From assembly GCA_964448135.1 (NCBI GenBank), contig CAYUVH010000057.1, positions 36,819 through 100,818 on the forward strand: a DNA stretch of 64,000 nt. Reading direction: 5' to 3'. This DNA is from CAYUVH01 sp964448135 (GTDB taxonomy: Bacteria; Verrucomicrobiota; Verrucomicrobiia; Limisphaerales; UBA8199). The translations under genes were made by a program, and so were the position numbers. Below are positions 26,468 through 34,671 of the stretch, one piece after another (the stretch's first letter is position 1; the number at the start of each line of letters is the position of its first letter). A model generated the notes under the pieces. That model worked only from the letters and a program-made list of their open reading frames with translations. It was not told the origin of the DNA and searched no databases.

Positions 26468-26935
26468 TCAATCCCATCGTCTGATAACGCGTAAGCCAGC
26501 ACATCGCGATTTCCAGATTTGAATCTCGTAGAAGTCTTCTCCCTCGAGTCCATCCTCGGAAAGCTTGTCGAGACCGCGATACAGTGCGCGGACGGTGTAG
26601 TCTCCCGGCTCCACAGTAAATCCAGCTTTTGGCGGCCCGGTGCACTCGTCAATCTCAATGCGACCGGTGGTCAGCAATGGGGCCTCAATTACGTGCTGCC
26701 ACTGATTGAAGATCACCTGAGGTTCAGCGTCCCAGACGCTTACCTCCACGGGAACCTCCATGTTGCGAACCGGGCAAATGACTATGACACCTGGCATAAT
26801 CTTCGCGCGATCACTAACATCCTGCTCGGTCCAGTGCTCAGGGGCCTGCCTTTTCGATGTCACTGGATCCCAGATGTAAAACTGATGGTAGTCGGCGGAG
26901 ATTTGAAGGCGGCACCAATGGCGGGGCGTGTTCAT
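26468..26935 (-). CDS. small hypothetical protein
   Basis: 155 aa soluble protein. 'LQISADYHQFYIWDP' near the start and 'EPGDYTVRALYRGLDKLSEDG' near the end suggest a small beta-rich fold. Proteins of this look are sometimes orphan immunity-type or ComJ-like, but I cannot name a family. Its ATG overlaps the stop of the upstream lipoprotein gene by 4 bases, implying translational coupling. The base composition is visibly less GC-rich than the flanking oxidoreductases, which hints at acquisition. Confidence 0.6.
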   Translation of the reverse strand: MNTPRHWCRLQISADYHQFYIWDPVTSKRQAPEHWTEQDVSDRAKIMPGVIVICPVRNMEVPVEVSVWDAEPQVIFNQWQHVIEAPLLTTGRIEIDECTGPPKAGFTVEPGDYTVRALYRGLDKLSEDGLEGEDFYEIQIWKSRCAGLRVIRRWD

Positions 26936-27360
26936 GGACGGACCCTTCGATATTTGAGCCTTTCCGCAACAACGCTGGAAGTAAGCGGGTCCATCTCCAA
27001 TTGATTGCCTTCGATTGCAAAGAAAACTGTTAGTGGCACTTTCATGTCCGGCCGCACTGTATTCGGAACAATCTCAAGTCGGATGTGATTGGTGTCGATG
27101 ATCTTGTAAGTCCCGTTCATGGGAATTGCCATTGCCTTCTGGCCCCGCGCCTTAAGGATGCCTGTAATCGTGAAGGTGCCGTCTAGGGAAAACACGGCGG
27201 TTTGATAACCTTGGACTGTGTCATTGGTGTTTCCGGTCAGATTGATTCGGGTGACGTCGGTGCGCCACGTGCCGATGAGTCCAGCGGGTTTTGAGCAACC
27301 GCAGAGTAGCGCGGAGACAGCGAAGGCCAACAATCGGAAGTAAGCAATTAATGTGCGCAT
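26932..27360 (-). CDS. small lipoprotein, hypothetical
   Basis: 142 aa from ATG 27360, which opens 'MRTLIAYFRLLAFAVSALLC' and a lipobox ending in Cys (LLCGC). The frame continues upstream to 27684, but over the zinc-ribbon gene. The mature part (LIGTWRTDVTRINLTG ... FSLDGTFTITG ... MNGTYKIID) resembles lipocalin-like 'GTW' domains that sense or bind at the envelope. It is coupled by a 4-base overlap to the downstream 155-aa gene. Function unknown. Confidence 0.65.
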   Translation of the reverse strand: MRTLIAYFRLLAFAVSALLCGCSKPAGLIGTWRTDVTRINLTGNTNDTVQGYQTAVFSLDGTFTITGILKARGQKAMAIPMNGTYKIIDTNHIRLEIVPNTVRPDMKVPLTVFFAIEGNQLEMDPLTSSVVAERLKYRRVRP

Positions 27361-27385
27361 GGATCCAGTGTCGCCGGTTGGCTCA

Positions 27386-27712
27386 TCAAAGGGCCCGTTT
27401 CTTTCCGGCCAGACGACAATCGTGGCATTCGACTGCTCGCGCATCAATATGCCCCTTTGCTTCCTCGTAATACCATTTTTGGTCGTGGGCTTTCCATATC
27501 TCGGTTTTGCCGCATTTGCGGCAGACGAACGGTCGATCAAGATAGAACTCGGGCAGGGTTCCGTAATTATTGATGTGAGCAAGTTTAATGCGGTCGGCGG
27601 GAACTGCGGAGGGATGGTTTCTTTGTTGGGCGGGAGTGAGAGCGAGAATTCTTTCGGCTTCGCGGATCTGTTTTGGGGTGGCATCGCGGCCGGTTTGTGT
27701 GCAGTTGCTCAA
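27386..27712 (-). CDS. zinc-ribbon protein (zf-trcl type)
   Basis: 108 aa. Two Cys pairs, 'FVCRKCGKTEIWKAHDQKWY' and 'VECHDCRLAGKK', with the 'QKWYYEEAKG' segment between them match the probable zinc-ribbon domain family zf-trcl. The N-terminal half is polar. Members are small stand-alone zinc proteins of unknown role. It lies 25 bases upstream of the lipoprotein on the same strand. Confidence 0.75.
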   Translation of the reverse strand: MSNCTQTGRDATPKQIREAERILALTPAQQRNHPSAVPADRIKLAHINNYGTLPEFYLDRPFVCRKCGKTEIWKAHDQKWYYEEAKGHIDARAVECHDCRLAGKKRAL

Positions 27713-27774
27713 GCAGCGCTAATGGTGAGAGGTGTTGAAGGTGGCCAGCGAATTAGTGTGGTGGGGTAGTATTC

Positions 27775-28089
27775 TCATTTGTATCCGGGGATCCATGCCT
27801 CTGCTTCGATGCTGGCAATATCGCCTCGGGCCAGTCGTGACCACAAATCAATGATTTTGTCCGCGGCGACGCCGAGCATGTGACGCTCGCCTCCGGTCTC
27901 GAGGTTTTCGAAAACGGCGTAGCCGCCGCGCGAGACGGACAGGCACCACTCTGAGTCATGGCTCACGGCAACATCAGCGTGCTCGGTTTCCTCGGCATGG
28001 TCATCCAGCTCTCGCAACAATGCAGCCAAGGACGAAAGTGGAGGGTTGGTTTCGATTCCCCCGTAACGGTGCGTGATGTGAAATGCCAT
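27775..28089 (-). CDS. hypothetical protein, possibly Imm1-like
   Basis: 104 aa, acidic. 'DVAVSHDSEWCLSVSRGGYAV' followed by 'FENLETGGERHMLGV' and 'IIDLWSRLARGDI' resembles small proteins often seen near polymorphic toxin immunity genes, especially Imm1. This is a weak resemblance from memory. It is the first gene of a four-gene reverse-strand cassette. No toxin gene is visible beside it. Confidence 0.55.
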   Translation of the reverse strand: MAFHITHRYGGIETNPPLSSLAALLRELDDHAEETEHADVAVSHDSEWCLSVSRGGYAVFENLETGGERHMLGVAADKIIDLWSRLARGDIASIEAEAWIPGYK

Positions 28090-28227
28090 GCGGATTGCGA
28101 GAAAGATATCCCGTGAAAGGCACCAAGTCCACTCGATGATGTTGGATGTCAGCAGGCGAAAGGTAAAGTTGCTTGGGATTCACAGCGACTCAAGTTTGGC
28201 TTGGGCAGCGGGTATTCGCACGTTGCT

Positions 28228-28245
28228 GCGGACAGGAATGTCCGC
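28228..28245 (+). repeat. short palindrome in a divergent spacer
   Basis: GCGGACAGGAATGTCCGC has 7-bp arms and a 4-base loop, and is followed by a second short inverted pair (CAGTGGCCACTG). It lies in the 235-base spacer between the divergent 104-aa gene and an oxidoreductase gene. It could be an operator, or one more small interspersed repeat. Apart from this, nothing was recognised in the spacer. Confidence 0.45.
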
Positions 28246-28324
28246 GCTCCGGGGCAGTGGCCACTGCGTGCGGGCTGAAGAATAGGGCATTGTGCTTTCG
28301 AGAGCGGCATATATAAGCTGAGGC

Positions 28325-29644
28325 ATGTCGCTAAAATCTTCGCTTAGGCTCAATCGTCGGCAATTTCTTCAACGGACGGCGGTGGCTTCGGGGGCGCTGG
28401 CTTTGCCGACGATTATTCCGGCTTCGGCGTTGGGGCGGGATGGGAGTGTGGCGCCGAGTGAGCGGATTGTGCTGGGCGGGTTGGGCGTGGGGAATCGCGG
28501 GACTTCGGATTTGCAGTGGATGCTGCCGGAGAAGGATGTGCAGTTCGTGGCGATTTGTGACGCGCGGAAGAGTCAGCGGCAGGGGATCAAGAACATAGTG
28601 GACAATCATTACGGGAACAAGGATTGCGCGATGTATCCGGAGATGCGGGCGTTCCTGGCGGAGCGGGCGGACATTGACGCGCTGTTGATCGCGACGGGGG
28701 ATCGGTGGCATGCGACGGCTTCGATCATGGCGATGCGCGCGGGGAAGGATGTGTATTCTGAGAAGCCGTCTTCGATGACGATCGCGGAGGGGCAGGGCGT
28801 GGTGGAGACGGCGCGGCGGTATGGGCGGGTGTATCAGACGGGGACGCAGCGGTTGAGCGAGGAGGCGTTCACGGTGGCGAATGAGTTGTTACGCACGGGG
28901 CGGCTGGGGAAGATTCACACGGTGCGGGCGCACATTGCGCCGTGGGATGCGGCGGAGATGAAGTATGACTGGATGGCGGAGGAGAAATTGCCGTCGAAGG
29001 AGGATTTGGATTGGGACGCGTGGCTGGGGCCGTGTCCGTGGCGGCCATACAACAATGCGTATGTGACGGGGGGATGGCGCGGGTATTACGATTTTCACAC
29101 GAGCTGCATCGGCGAATGGGGCGCGCACACTTTTGCGCAGTGCCAGGTGGCGATCGGGATGGCGGACACGTCGGCGATCGAATACGGCTACGTGAAGAAT
29201 GAGACGGGGGACGAGATGGTGACGAAGTTCAAGGGCGGCATCGAGATGGTGCTGTCGCGCGGGGACAAGTGGTGGCACGGGTCGTGTGGCGTGCGGTATG
29301 AGGGCGATGAGGGTTGGGTGGCGTGCGCGGATGGATATACGAAACCGGAGGTGTCGTCGCCGGTGTTGCTGTCGGATCCGGCGAAGCTGGTGAAGGATTA
29401 TGTGGCGCGGACGCAGCATCCGATGAGTCATGTGCGGGACTTTTTCGATTGCGTGAAATCGCGGCGAACGACGGTGGCGAACCCGGTGGTGATGCATCGT
29501 TCGATGTCCACGGTGCATGCGGCGAATATTTGCATGTGGCTGAAGCGGGATATGCATTTTGATCCGGTGAAGGAGGAGTTTGTGGGGGATGCGGAGGCGA
29601 ATCGGTTAAGGGCGAGGGCGATGAGGGAACCGTGGATTATTTGA
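28325..29644 (+). CDS. Tat-exported Gfo/Idh/MocA family oxidoreductase
   Basis: 439 aa. Tat signal 'LNRRQFLQRTAVASGALALP', then 'RIVLGGLGVGNRGTSDLQWM', 'DALLIATGDRWHATASIMA' and 'DVYSEKPSSMTIAEGQGVV' with the EKP motif intact. The segment 'IKNIVDNHYGNKDCAMY' is closely matched by 'VNNHYGNKDCAVI' in the oxidoreductase at 33217, so the two belong to the same subfamily. Substrate unknown. A word-repeat tail follows the stop. Confidence 0.88.
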   Translation: MSLKSSLRLNRRQFLQRTAVASGALALPTIIPASALGRDGSVAPSERIVLGGLGVGNRGTSDLQWMLPEKDVQFVAICDARKSQRQGIKNIVDNHYGNKDCAMYPEMRAFLAERADIDALLIATGDRWHATASIMAMRAGKDVYSEKPSSMTIAEGQGVVETARRYGRVYQTGTQRLSEEAFTVANELLRTGRLGKIHTVRAHIAPWDAAEMKYDWMAEEKLPSKEDLDWDAWLGPCPWRPYNNAYVTGGWRGYYDFHTSCIGEWGAHTFAQCQVAIGMADTSAIEYGYVKNETGDEMVTKFKGGIEMVLSRGDKWWHGSCGVRYEGDEGWVACADGYTKPEVSSPVLLSDPAKLVKDYVARTQHPMSHVRDFFDCVKSRRTTVANPVVMHRSMSTVHAANICMWLKRDMHFDPVKEEFVGDAEANRLRARAMREPWII

Positions 29645-29701
29645 AAAGCTCCAAGAATCAAGGACCAAGCACCAGAGAAGATCCAAGGACCAAGGACCAA
29701 C
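29645..29701 (+). repeat. CCAAGGACC word repeat, copy 2
   Basis: Begins AAAAGCTCCAAGAATCAAGG at the base after the stop codon and runs as degenerate AAGGACCAA words. It leads directly into an AATGACGAAGCACGAA word at 29711. Confidence 0.7.
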
Positions 29702-29710
29702 GGCGAAGGA

Positions 29711-29795
29711 ATGACGAAGCACGAATTTCGAATCCGCCTTTGCGAGGACGCTACGGCGCGACAAGTAACGAAAGAAAACAGAATGACGAATGATC
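29711..29795 (+). repeat. AATGACGAAGCACGAA word repeat split by the 34-bp element
   Basis: ATGACGAAGCACGAATTTCG is followed at 29732-29765 by the inverted 34-bp element (ATCCGCCTTTGCGAGGACGC...), then AATGACGAATGATCG. The 34-bp element thus sits inside another repeat, as it does at 3041-3074. Confidence 0.65.
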
Positions 29796-29815
29796 GAAAA
29801 GGTTTAGGTGGAATT

Positions 29816-31807
29816 GTGCAACTGCGGGTTTGGATGGTTGCGGTGGTGGTTTTGCTGGGGTTGTGTGGAGGTTATGGCGCGAGCCCGGCACCGAAGGATA
29901 AGTGTGAGCAGTTGATTGGGGTGTTGCAGTCGGCGGGGGCGACGCGGAAGGAGAAGGCGGATGCTTGCCGGGAGTTGGCGCGGGTGGGGGATAAGCGGGC
30001 GGTGCCGGTGCTGGCGGCGTTGCTGGGGGATGAGGAGATGTCGCACATGGCGCGGTACGCGATGGAGTCGATTCCGGATGCGTCGGTGGATAAGGCGCTG
30101 AGAGATGCGCTGGCGACCACGCAGGGGCGATGTTTGGTGGGGGTGATTGGGAGTATTGGGGTGAGGCGGGATGCGAAGGCGGTGGATGCGGTGGCGATGA
30201 ATTTGAAGTCGAGTGATCCGGAGGTGGCGCATGCGGCGGCCAGGGCGCTGGGGAGTATTGGGACTTCGGGAGCGGCGAAGGCGCTGACGAAGGCTTGGAA
30301 GGTGGCGCCGGTAAAGGATCAAGCGGCGATCGGGGAAGGGCTGTTGCGGTGCGCGGAGGGGTTGGTGGCGGCGGGGAGTCCGAAGGATGCGGTTGTGATT
30401 TATGATAATCTGCGCGCGTCGAAGACGTCGGTGAGTTTGCGCGAGGCGGCGGTGAGGGGAGCAATTGTGGCAAGGCCGCATGGGGATGGATTGAAATTGC
30501 TGCTGGCGGTGATTCTGAATACGACGCCGGCGGAGGATGCGCAGATGGAGCGGGCGCAATTGATCGCGGCGTTGCGGGCGGCGCAGGAATTGAAGGGGAG
30601 CGACGTGACGGTGGCGTTGAGCAGCGCGGTGGCGAATTTGCCGGCGAACCGGCAGGTGCTGGTGATCGAGACGCTCGGCAAGCGCAGGGATGCGGCGGCT
30701 TTGCCGGATTTGTTCAAGCTGGCGAAGGGCGGGAGTGGCGAGGTGCAGATTGAAGCGATTCGGGCAATGCCGATGATTGGAGATGTTTCGGCGGTGCCTG
30801 TATTGAGTGGGATGATTCCGTCACCGGATGCAGCGGTGACGAAGGCGGCACAGGAAAGTCTGGGGGCGTTGCAAGGCAAGGAGGCGGATGCGCCGGTGAC
30901 GGCGATGTTGACGGACGCGAATCCGGCGCGACGGGTGGCGGGAGTGGAATTGGCGGGGAGGCGGCGGATGACGGGAAGCATTCCGCAGTTGTTCAAACTG
31001 GCGGAGGATGCGGATGCGAAGGTGCGAACGACGGCGGTGAAGACGATAGCGCAGCTTGGGGATTTCAAGGACGTGCCGGCGATGCTGGATTTGTTGGTGC
31101 GAACGAAGGAGGGCGCGGGACTGGAGGGTGTGGAAGCGGCGTTGACGGCGCTGTGCGGGACGACAACGAATGCGAGTGCGGCGGCGGCGTCACTGGCGGG
31201 AGAGCTTTCGAAGGCGAACAATGAACAGAAAAGCGCGCTGCTGCGGGTGATAGCGTCGGTGGGCGGGCCGGAGGCGCTGCAGGAAATTCGCGATGCGGCG
31301 GCGGGCGGCGAAGTGCCGGAGGTGCGGACCACGGCGGTGCGCCTCCTGAGTAATTGGAGCACGTTGGACGCGGGGCCGGCCTTGCTGGAATTGGCGACGA
31401 ACAGTGGCAGCGATACGGACAAGGTGATTTGTTTACGAGGGTATCTGCGATTGGCGGGGCAAACAGATGCGCCAGCTGAAAAGCGGTTGGAGATGTGCCG
31501 GCAGGCGGTGGGGTTGATTCAACTGGATGATCAGAAGAAGCTATTGCTCGCGTCGCTGGGGAATATTCCGGTGGCGGGGAGTCTGACGATGATCGAACCG
31601 TATTTGGAGGATGCGGCGGTGAAGACGGAAGCGGCAAATGCGACGATCGGGGTGGCGGGAAAGCTATTGGAAGGAAAGGGAGCGAAGGAGGCGGCGCCGA
31701 AAGTGATCGAGGCGCTGGAGATGGTGGGAAAGGCGGGGGCGAATGCGGACGTGGTGAAGCGGGCGAAGGAGTTGTTAGTGAAGGCGCGGGCGCAGACGAA
31801 AGCGTGA
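29816..31807 (+). CDS. exported HEAT-repeat protein
   Basis: 663 aa from GTG 29816, chosen because AGGTGG lies just upstream and the start opens a signal peptide (VQLRVWMVAVVVLLGLCGG). ATG 29783 is an alternative, while ATG 29711 lies in a repeat. The mature protein is a run of helical pairs with HEAT/PBS-lyase signatures, for example 'AVPVLAALLGDEEMSHMARY', 'DPEVAHAAARALGSIGTSGA' and 'DADAKVRTTAVKTIAQLG'. Such solenoids hold partner proteins in the periplasm. It sits between two oxidoreductase groups, so a scaffold role with them is possible but inferred. Confidence 0.8.
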   Translation: MQLRVWMVAVVVLLGLCGGYGASPAPKDKCEQLIGVLQSAGATRKEKADACRELARVGDKRAVPVLAALLGDEEMSHMARYAMESIPDASVDKALRDALATTQGRCLVGVIGSIGVRRDAKAVDAVAMNLKSSDPEVAHAAARALGSIGTSGAAKALTKAWKVAPVKDQAAIGEGLLRCAEGLVAAGSPKDAVVIYDNLRASKTSVSLREAAVRGAIVARPHGDGLKLLLAVILNTTPAEDAQMERAQLIAALRAAQELKGSDVTVALSSAVANLPANRQVLVIETLGKRRDAAALPDLFKLAKGGSGEVQIEAIRAMPMIGDVSAVPVLSGMIPSPDAAVTKAAQESLGALQGKEADAPVTAMLTDANPARRVAGVELAGRRRMTGSIPQLFKLAEDADAKVRTTAVKTIAQLGDFKDVPAMLDLLVRTKEGAGLEGVEAALTALCGTTTNASAAAASLAGELSKANNEQKSALLRVIASVGGPEALQEIRDAAAGGEVPEVRTTAVRLLSNWSTLDAGPALLELATNSGSDTDKVICLRGYLRLAGQTDAPAEKRLEMCRQAVGLIQLDDQKKLLLASLGNIPVAGSLTMIEPYLEDAAVKTEAANATIGVAGKLLEGKGAKEAAPKVIEALEMVGKAGANADVVKRAKELLVKARAQTKA

Positions 31808-31811
31808 TACC

Positions 31812-31885
31812 GATAAGCTCCAAGAACCAAGGACCCAGAACCAAGATCCAGAGAAGGACCAAACTCCAAGAACCAAGCACCAAAA
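31812..31885 (+). repeat. CCAAGGACC word repeat, copy 3
   Basis: AAGCTCCAAGAACCAAGGAC and further AAGGACCAAACTCC-type words fill the spacer between the HEAT gene stop and the convergent oxidoreductase. Same wording as 26401-26457 and 29645-29701. Confidence 0.7.
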
Positions 31886-31888
31886 TCG

Positions 31889-33217
31889 TTAGAGCATCCA
31901 GCCTTTGCGATAAGGCGGAGAAATGTGCTGGTTGGCGGCGGGGTGGTTGGGGAAGCGGAGCTTGGCGGGGTCCCACTGGAGTTTGATGCCGGGGTATTTG
32001 AGGGCGATGACGCCGAGGAGCGCGACTTCGGTCAAGGGGCCGCCGTAGGAGAAATCGGAGCCGGCTTTGCCGTGGTTGCGGATGCTGTCGATCCAGTTGA
32101 GGTGGTGGCCTTTTACACGCGGGATTTTCTGCGGCGGCTTTTTGTAGGCGAGCATCCGGGATTCAGGGATGAGGCGTGGCTGGCTGGCGCCGTGGGAGCC
32201 GTAGATGATGGTGCCTTTATCGCCGATGACGGCGGCGCCGATACTGATGTCTTTTTCGTCGGCTTCGAGTTCGGTCGGGCGGGGGATGTGTTCGGTGCCG
32301 CTGAACCATTTCAAGGTGACCGGGCCGCGCGGGCCTTTGGCAGGAAATTCGAAGGTGATGATGTCGCCTTTGGGGAAGACCGCGCCCTGGGTTTTGGGGT
32401 CGTAGTCTTTGACGGTAGCTTCGATGGTGGCGGGCGAACCGAGGTCCAGCGCCCAGAAGACGGGATCAACGACGTGGCAGGCCCAATCGCCGATGGTGCC
32501 ATTGCCGAAGGAAGTCCAACCGCGCCAGGAGACGGGCAGATAGGCCGGATGGTAGGGGCGATCTTCGGCGGGGCCGAGCCAGACGTCCCAGTTGAGCGAA
32601 GGGGGCACGTCGTGGTGCTGGAGGAGTTGGGGGAGTTGGTCCATGCCGGAGTTCTTTGAGCTGCAGCCGGCGTGGATGGTGTGGACGTTGCCGATGGCAC
32701 CGTCCCAGATCATTTCGCAGAAATCGCGGATGGAGTCGAAGGAATGGCCCTGGTTGCCGAGTTGGGTAACGACTTTGTGATCCTGAGCGGCTTGCATCAG
32801 CGCGCGGACTTCGTGAATCGAGTGGGCGAGCGGCTTTTCGCAGTAGACGTGTTTGCCATGTTTGATCGCGCCCATGGCGGCGACGGCGTGGAAATGGTCG
32901 GGCACGGCAACCAGCACGGCGTCAATCTGGTTGTTCAAGGCGTCGAACATCAGACGGAAGTCACGATAGCGTTTGGCGGTCGGATGGTTTTTGAAGCTTC
33001 CGCCGGCGCGAGCCCAATCCACGTCGCAGAGGGTGACGATGTTGCAGTAGGGGGAGAGCGCCTGGATGTCGGCGGCGGCCATGCCGCCCGCGCCGATGGC
33101 GGCGAGATTTATTTTGGCGCTGGGGGCGTCTGCTCCGCGCAAAGCAAGCCGGGGCAGCAGGCTTACGCCCGCAGCGACGGTTGTCGTGGCGCGAAGAAAC
33201 TGCCGTCGGCGTTGCAT
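31889..33217 (-). CDS. Tat-exported Gfo/Idh/MocA family oxidoreductase
   Basis: 442 aa from ATG 33217, whose A is shared with the stop of the upstream gene (TGATG), so translation is coupled. Tat signal 'MQRRRQFLRATTTVAAGVSL'. 'INLAAIGAGGMAAADIQAL' binds the dinucleotide, and 'VAVPDHFHAVAAMGAIKHGK' with 'HVYCEKPLAHSIHEV' are the family motifs. 'FGNGTIGDWACHVVDPVFWAL' lies in the C-terminal domain. A further 146 upstream codons are open but overlap the neighbour and were rejected. It probably works with the gene at 33217-34539 on a shared substrate (inference). Confidence 0.89.
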   Translation of the reverse strand: MQRRRQFLRATTTVAAGVSLLPRLALRGADAPSAKINLAAIGAGGMAAADIQALSPYCNIVTLCDVDWARAGGSFKNHPTAKRYRDFRLMFDALNNQIDAVLVAVPDHFHAVAAMGAIKHGKHVYCEKPLAHSIHEVRALMQAAQDHKVVTQLGNQGHSFDSIRDFCEMIWDGAIGNVHTIHAGCSSKNSGMDQLPQLLQHHDVPPSLNWDVWLGPAEDRPYHPAYLPVSWRGWTSFGNGTIGDWACHVVDPVFWALDLGSPATIEATVKDYDPKTQGAVFPKGDIITFEFPAKGPRGPVTLKWFSGTEHIPRPTELEADEKDISIGAAVIGDKGTIIYGSHGASQPRLIPESRMLAYKKPPQKIPRVKGHHLNWIDSIRNHGKAGSDFSYGGPLTEVALLGVIALKYPGIKLQWDPAKLRFPNHPAANQHISPPYRKGWML

Positions 33218-34539
33218 CAGCCGATTTTCCAGGGCGCGCGGTAGGGGCGCGTCAGGAGTTTGCTGGCTTCGGGATCGCCGATGATTTTTTCGGCGTGGGC
33301 GTCCCATTTGATTTTGCGGCCGACGAGCATCGAGATGAGGCCGAGGTGGCCGGGAATGGCCGAGTGATGCGCGGTTTGGACGGGGGTGATGGTGGGCTTG
33401 CGCGATTTGACGCAGTCCAGAAAGTTCCGCTGATGGTTTTCTGAGCGGTAGAGCTTCACTTTGTATTTCTCGTCCGGGATTTTGACGAACCACTCCATGT
33501 CCGAGGCCTCGTAGCCACCACGATCCACCCACACCCAGCCATCGGTGCCGATCCATTTGGTGCCACTTCTGAGGGTGGAGTCGTGGTTGCCCATGATCAT
33601 CGTGATATCCTGGGGATACTTGAGGGTGATGCGATACTTGGTGGCCGTATTCCAAATCGCGTCATGCGGCGGAAATTCGCCGGTGCCTTCAACTTCGTAG
33701 GGGCCGGCGGCATCGAAGCCCAAGCCCCAGTGCGCGATGTCGCAATGGTGGCCCACCCAGTCGAGGAGCTGACCGCCGCCGGTGTTGTAGTTCCAGCGCC
33801 AGTTCATGTGCACGCGGCCTTCGATGTAAGGCATCATCTGCGACGGGCCAATCCAAAAATCGTAGTTCAGATTCGGCGGCGGCGCGGTGATGGTCATTTT
33901 GTCCTTGGTATGAGCGAAGTCGGAGTGGCCGCCGGGGAGGCCGACTTCAACGCGCGTGACCTTGCCGATGAGGCCGTTGCGAACGATTTCGGCGGCCTTG
34001 CGGAAGGGCGCTTGCGACCGCTGCCAGGAGCCGGTTTGCCAGATGCAATGATTCTTTTCGACGGCTTTGACGATGTTCTGCTGTTCGACGATCGTGCGGG
34101 CGAGGGGTTTTTCGCCGTAGATGTCCTTCTTGTTGCGGGCGGCTTCGGTGGCGGTGAGTTCGTGCCAGTGATCGGGCACGGCGAGCATGACGGCGTCCAC
34201 GTCCTTGCGGGCCATGAGTTCGCGGTAGTCGTGGATGACGGCGCAGTCTTTGTTGCCGTAGTGGTTGTTGACGGTGTCCACGGCGGACTTGAGGTGATTG
34301 GTGTCCAAGTCGCAGGCGGCGACGACCTGGCAATCCTTGTTTTTCAGGAACTCGTTGGTGTTGCCAGGCCCCATCATGCCCCAGCCGACGACACCCATGG
34401 TGATGCGTTCGGAGGGGGCCGGGCGGTCGCCGCGGCCGGTGGCGCAACCGGGAATAATCGTAGGCGCCGTAATGGCCAGGCCGGTGGCGGCAAGGAAACG
34501 ACGACGGCTGATCCCGGGGGTACGCGAAGAATTGTTCAT
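33217..34539 (-). CDS. Tat-exported Gfo/Idh/MocA family oxidoreductase
   Basis: 440 aa from ATG 34539. The Tat signal (SRRRFLAATGLAITAPTIIP) ends at a possible lipobox Cys (IIPGCATG), so the protein could be a Tat lipoprotein. 'RITMGVVGWGMMGPGNTNEF', 'LAVPDHWHELTATEAARNKK' and 'DIYGEKPLARTIVEQ' are the cofactor and catalytic motifs. It is translationally coupled to the oxidoreductase downstream and is the same subfamily as the one at 28325. Confidence 0.89.
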   Translation of the reverse strand: MNNSSRTPGISRRRFLAATGLAITAPTIIPGCATGRGDRPAPSERITMGVVGWGMMGPGNTNEFLKNKDCQVVAACDLDTNHLKSAVDTVNNHYGNKDCAVIHDYRELMARKDVDAVMLAVPDHWHELTATEAARNKKDIYGEKPLARTIVEQQNIVKAVEKNHCIWQTGSWQRSQAPFRKAAEIVRNGLIGKVTRVEVGLPGGHSDFAHTKDKMTITAPPPNLNYDFWIGPSQMMPYIEGRVHMNWRWNYNTGGGQLLDWVGHHCDIAHWGLGFDAAGPYEVEGTGEFPPHDAIWNTATKYRITLKYPQDITMIMGNHDSTLRSGTKWIGTDGWVWVDRGGYEASDMEWFVKIPDEKYKVKLYRSENHQRNFLDCVKSRKPTITPVQTAHHSAIPGHLGLISMLVGRKIKWDAHAEKIIGDPEASKLLTRPYRAPWKIG

Positions 34540-34671
34540 TAGGGATATGACGCCAGAGCGGGTCGGGGAATTCGAGAAGAAAATGGGGTGAGGAGGTGGG
34601 GCGCGGCTGGTTACCAAAGAAACCTCCTTTTCCCGGCCCGCTCCTCCGGCGGAGGAGAGGGAGAAGTTTGC

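Noticed and set aside
33218..33655. N-terminal extension of the oxidoreductase at 31889-33217
   Set aside because: It would overlap the upstream oxidoreductase gene in another frame; the Tat signal starts at 33217.
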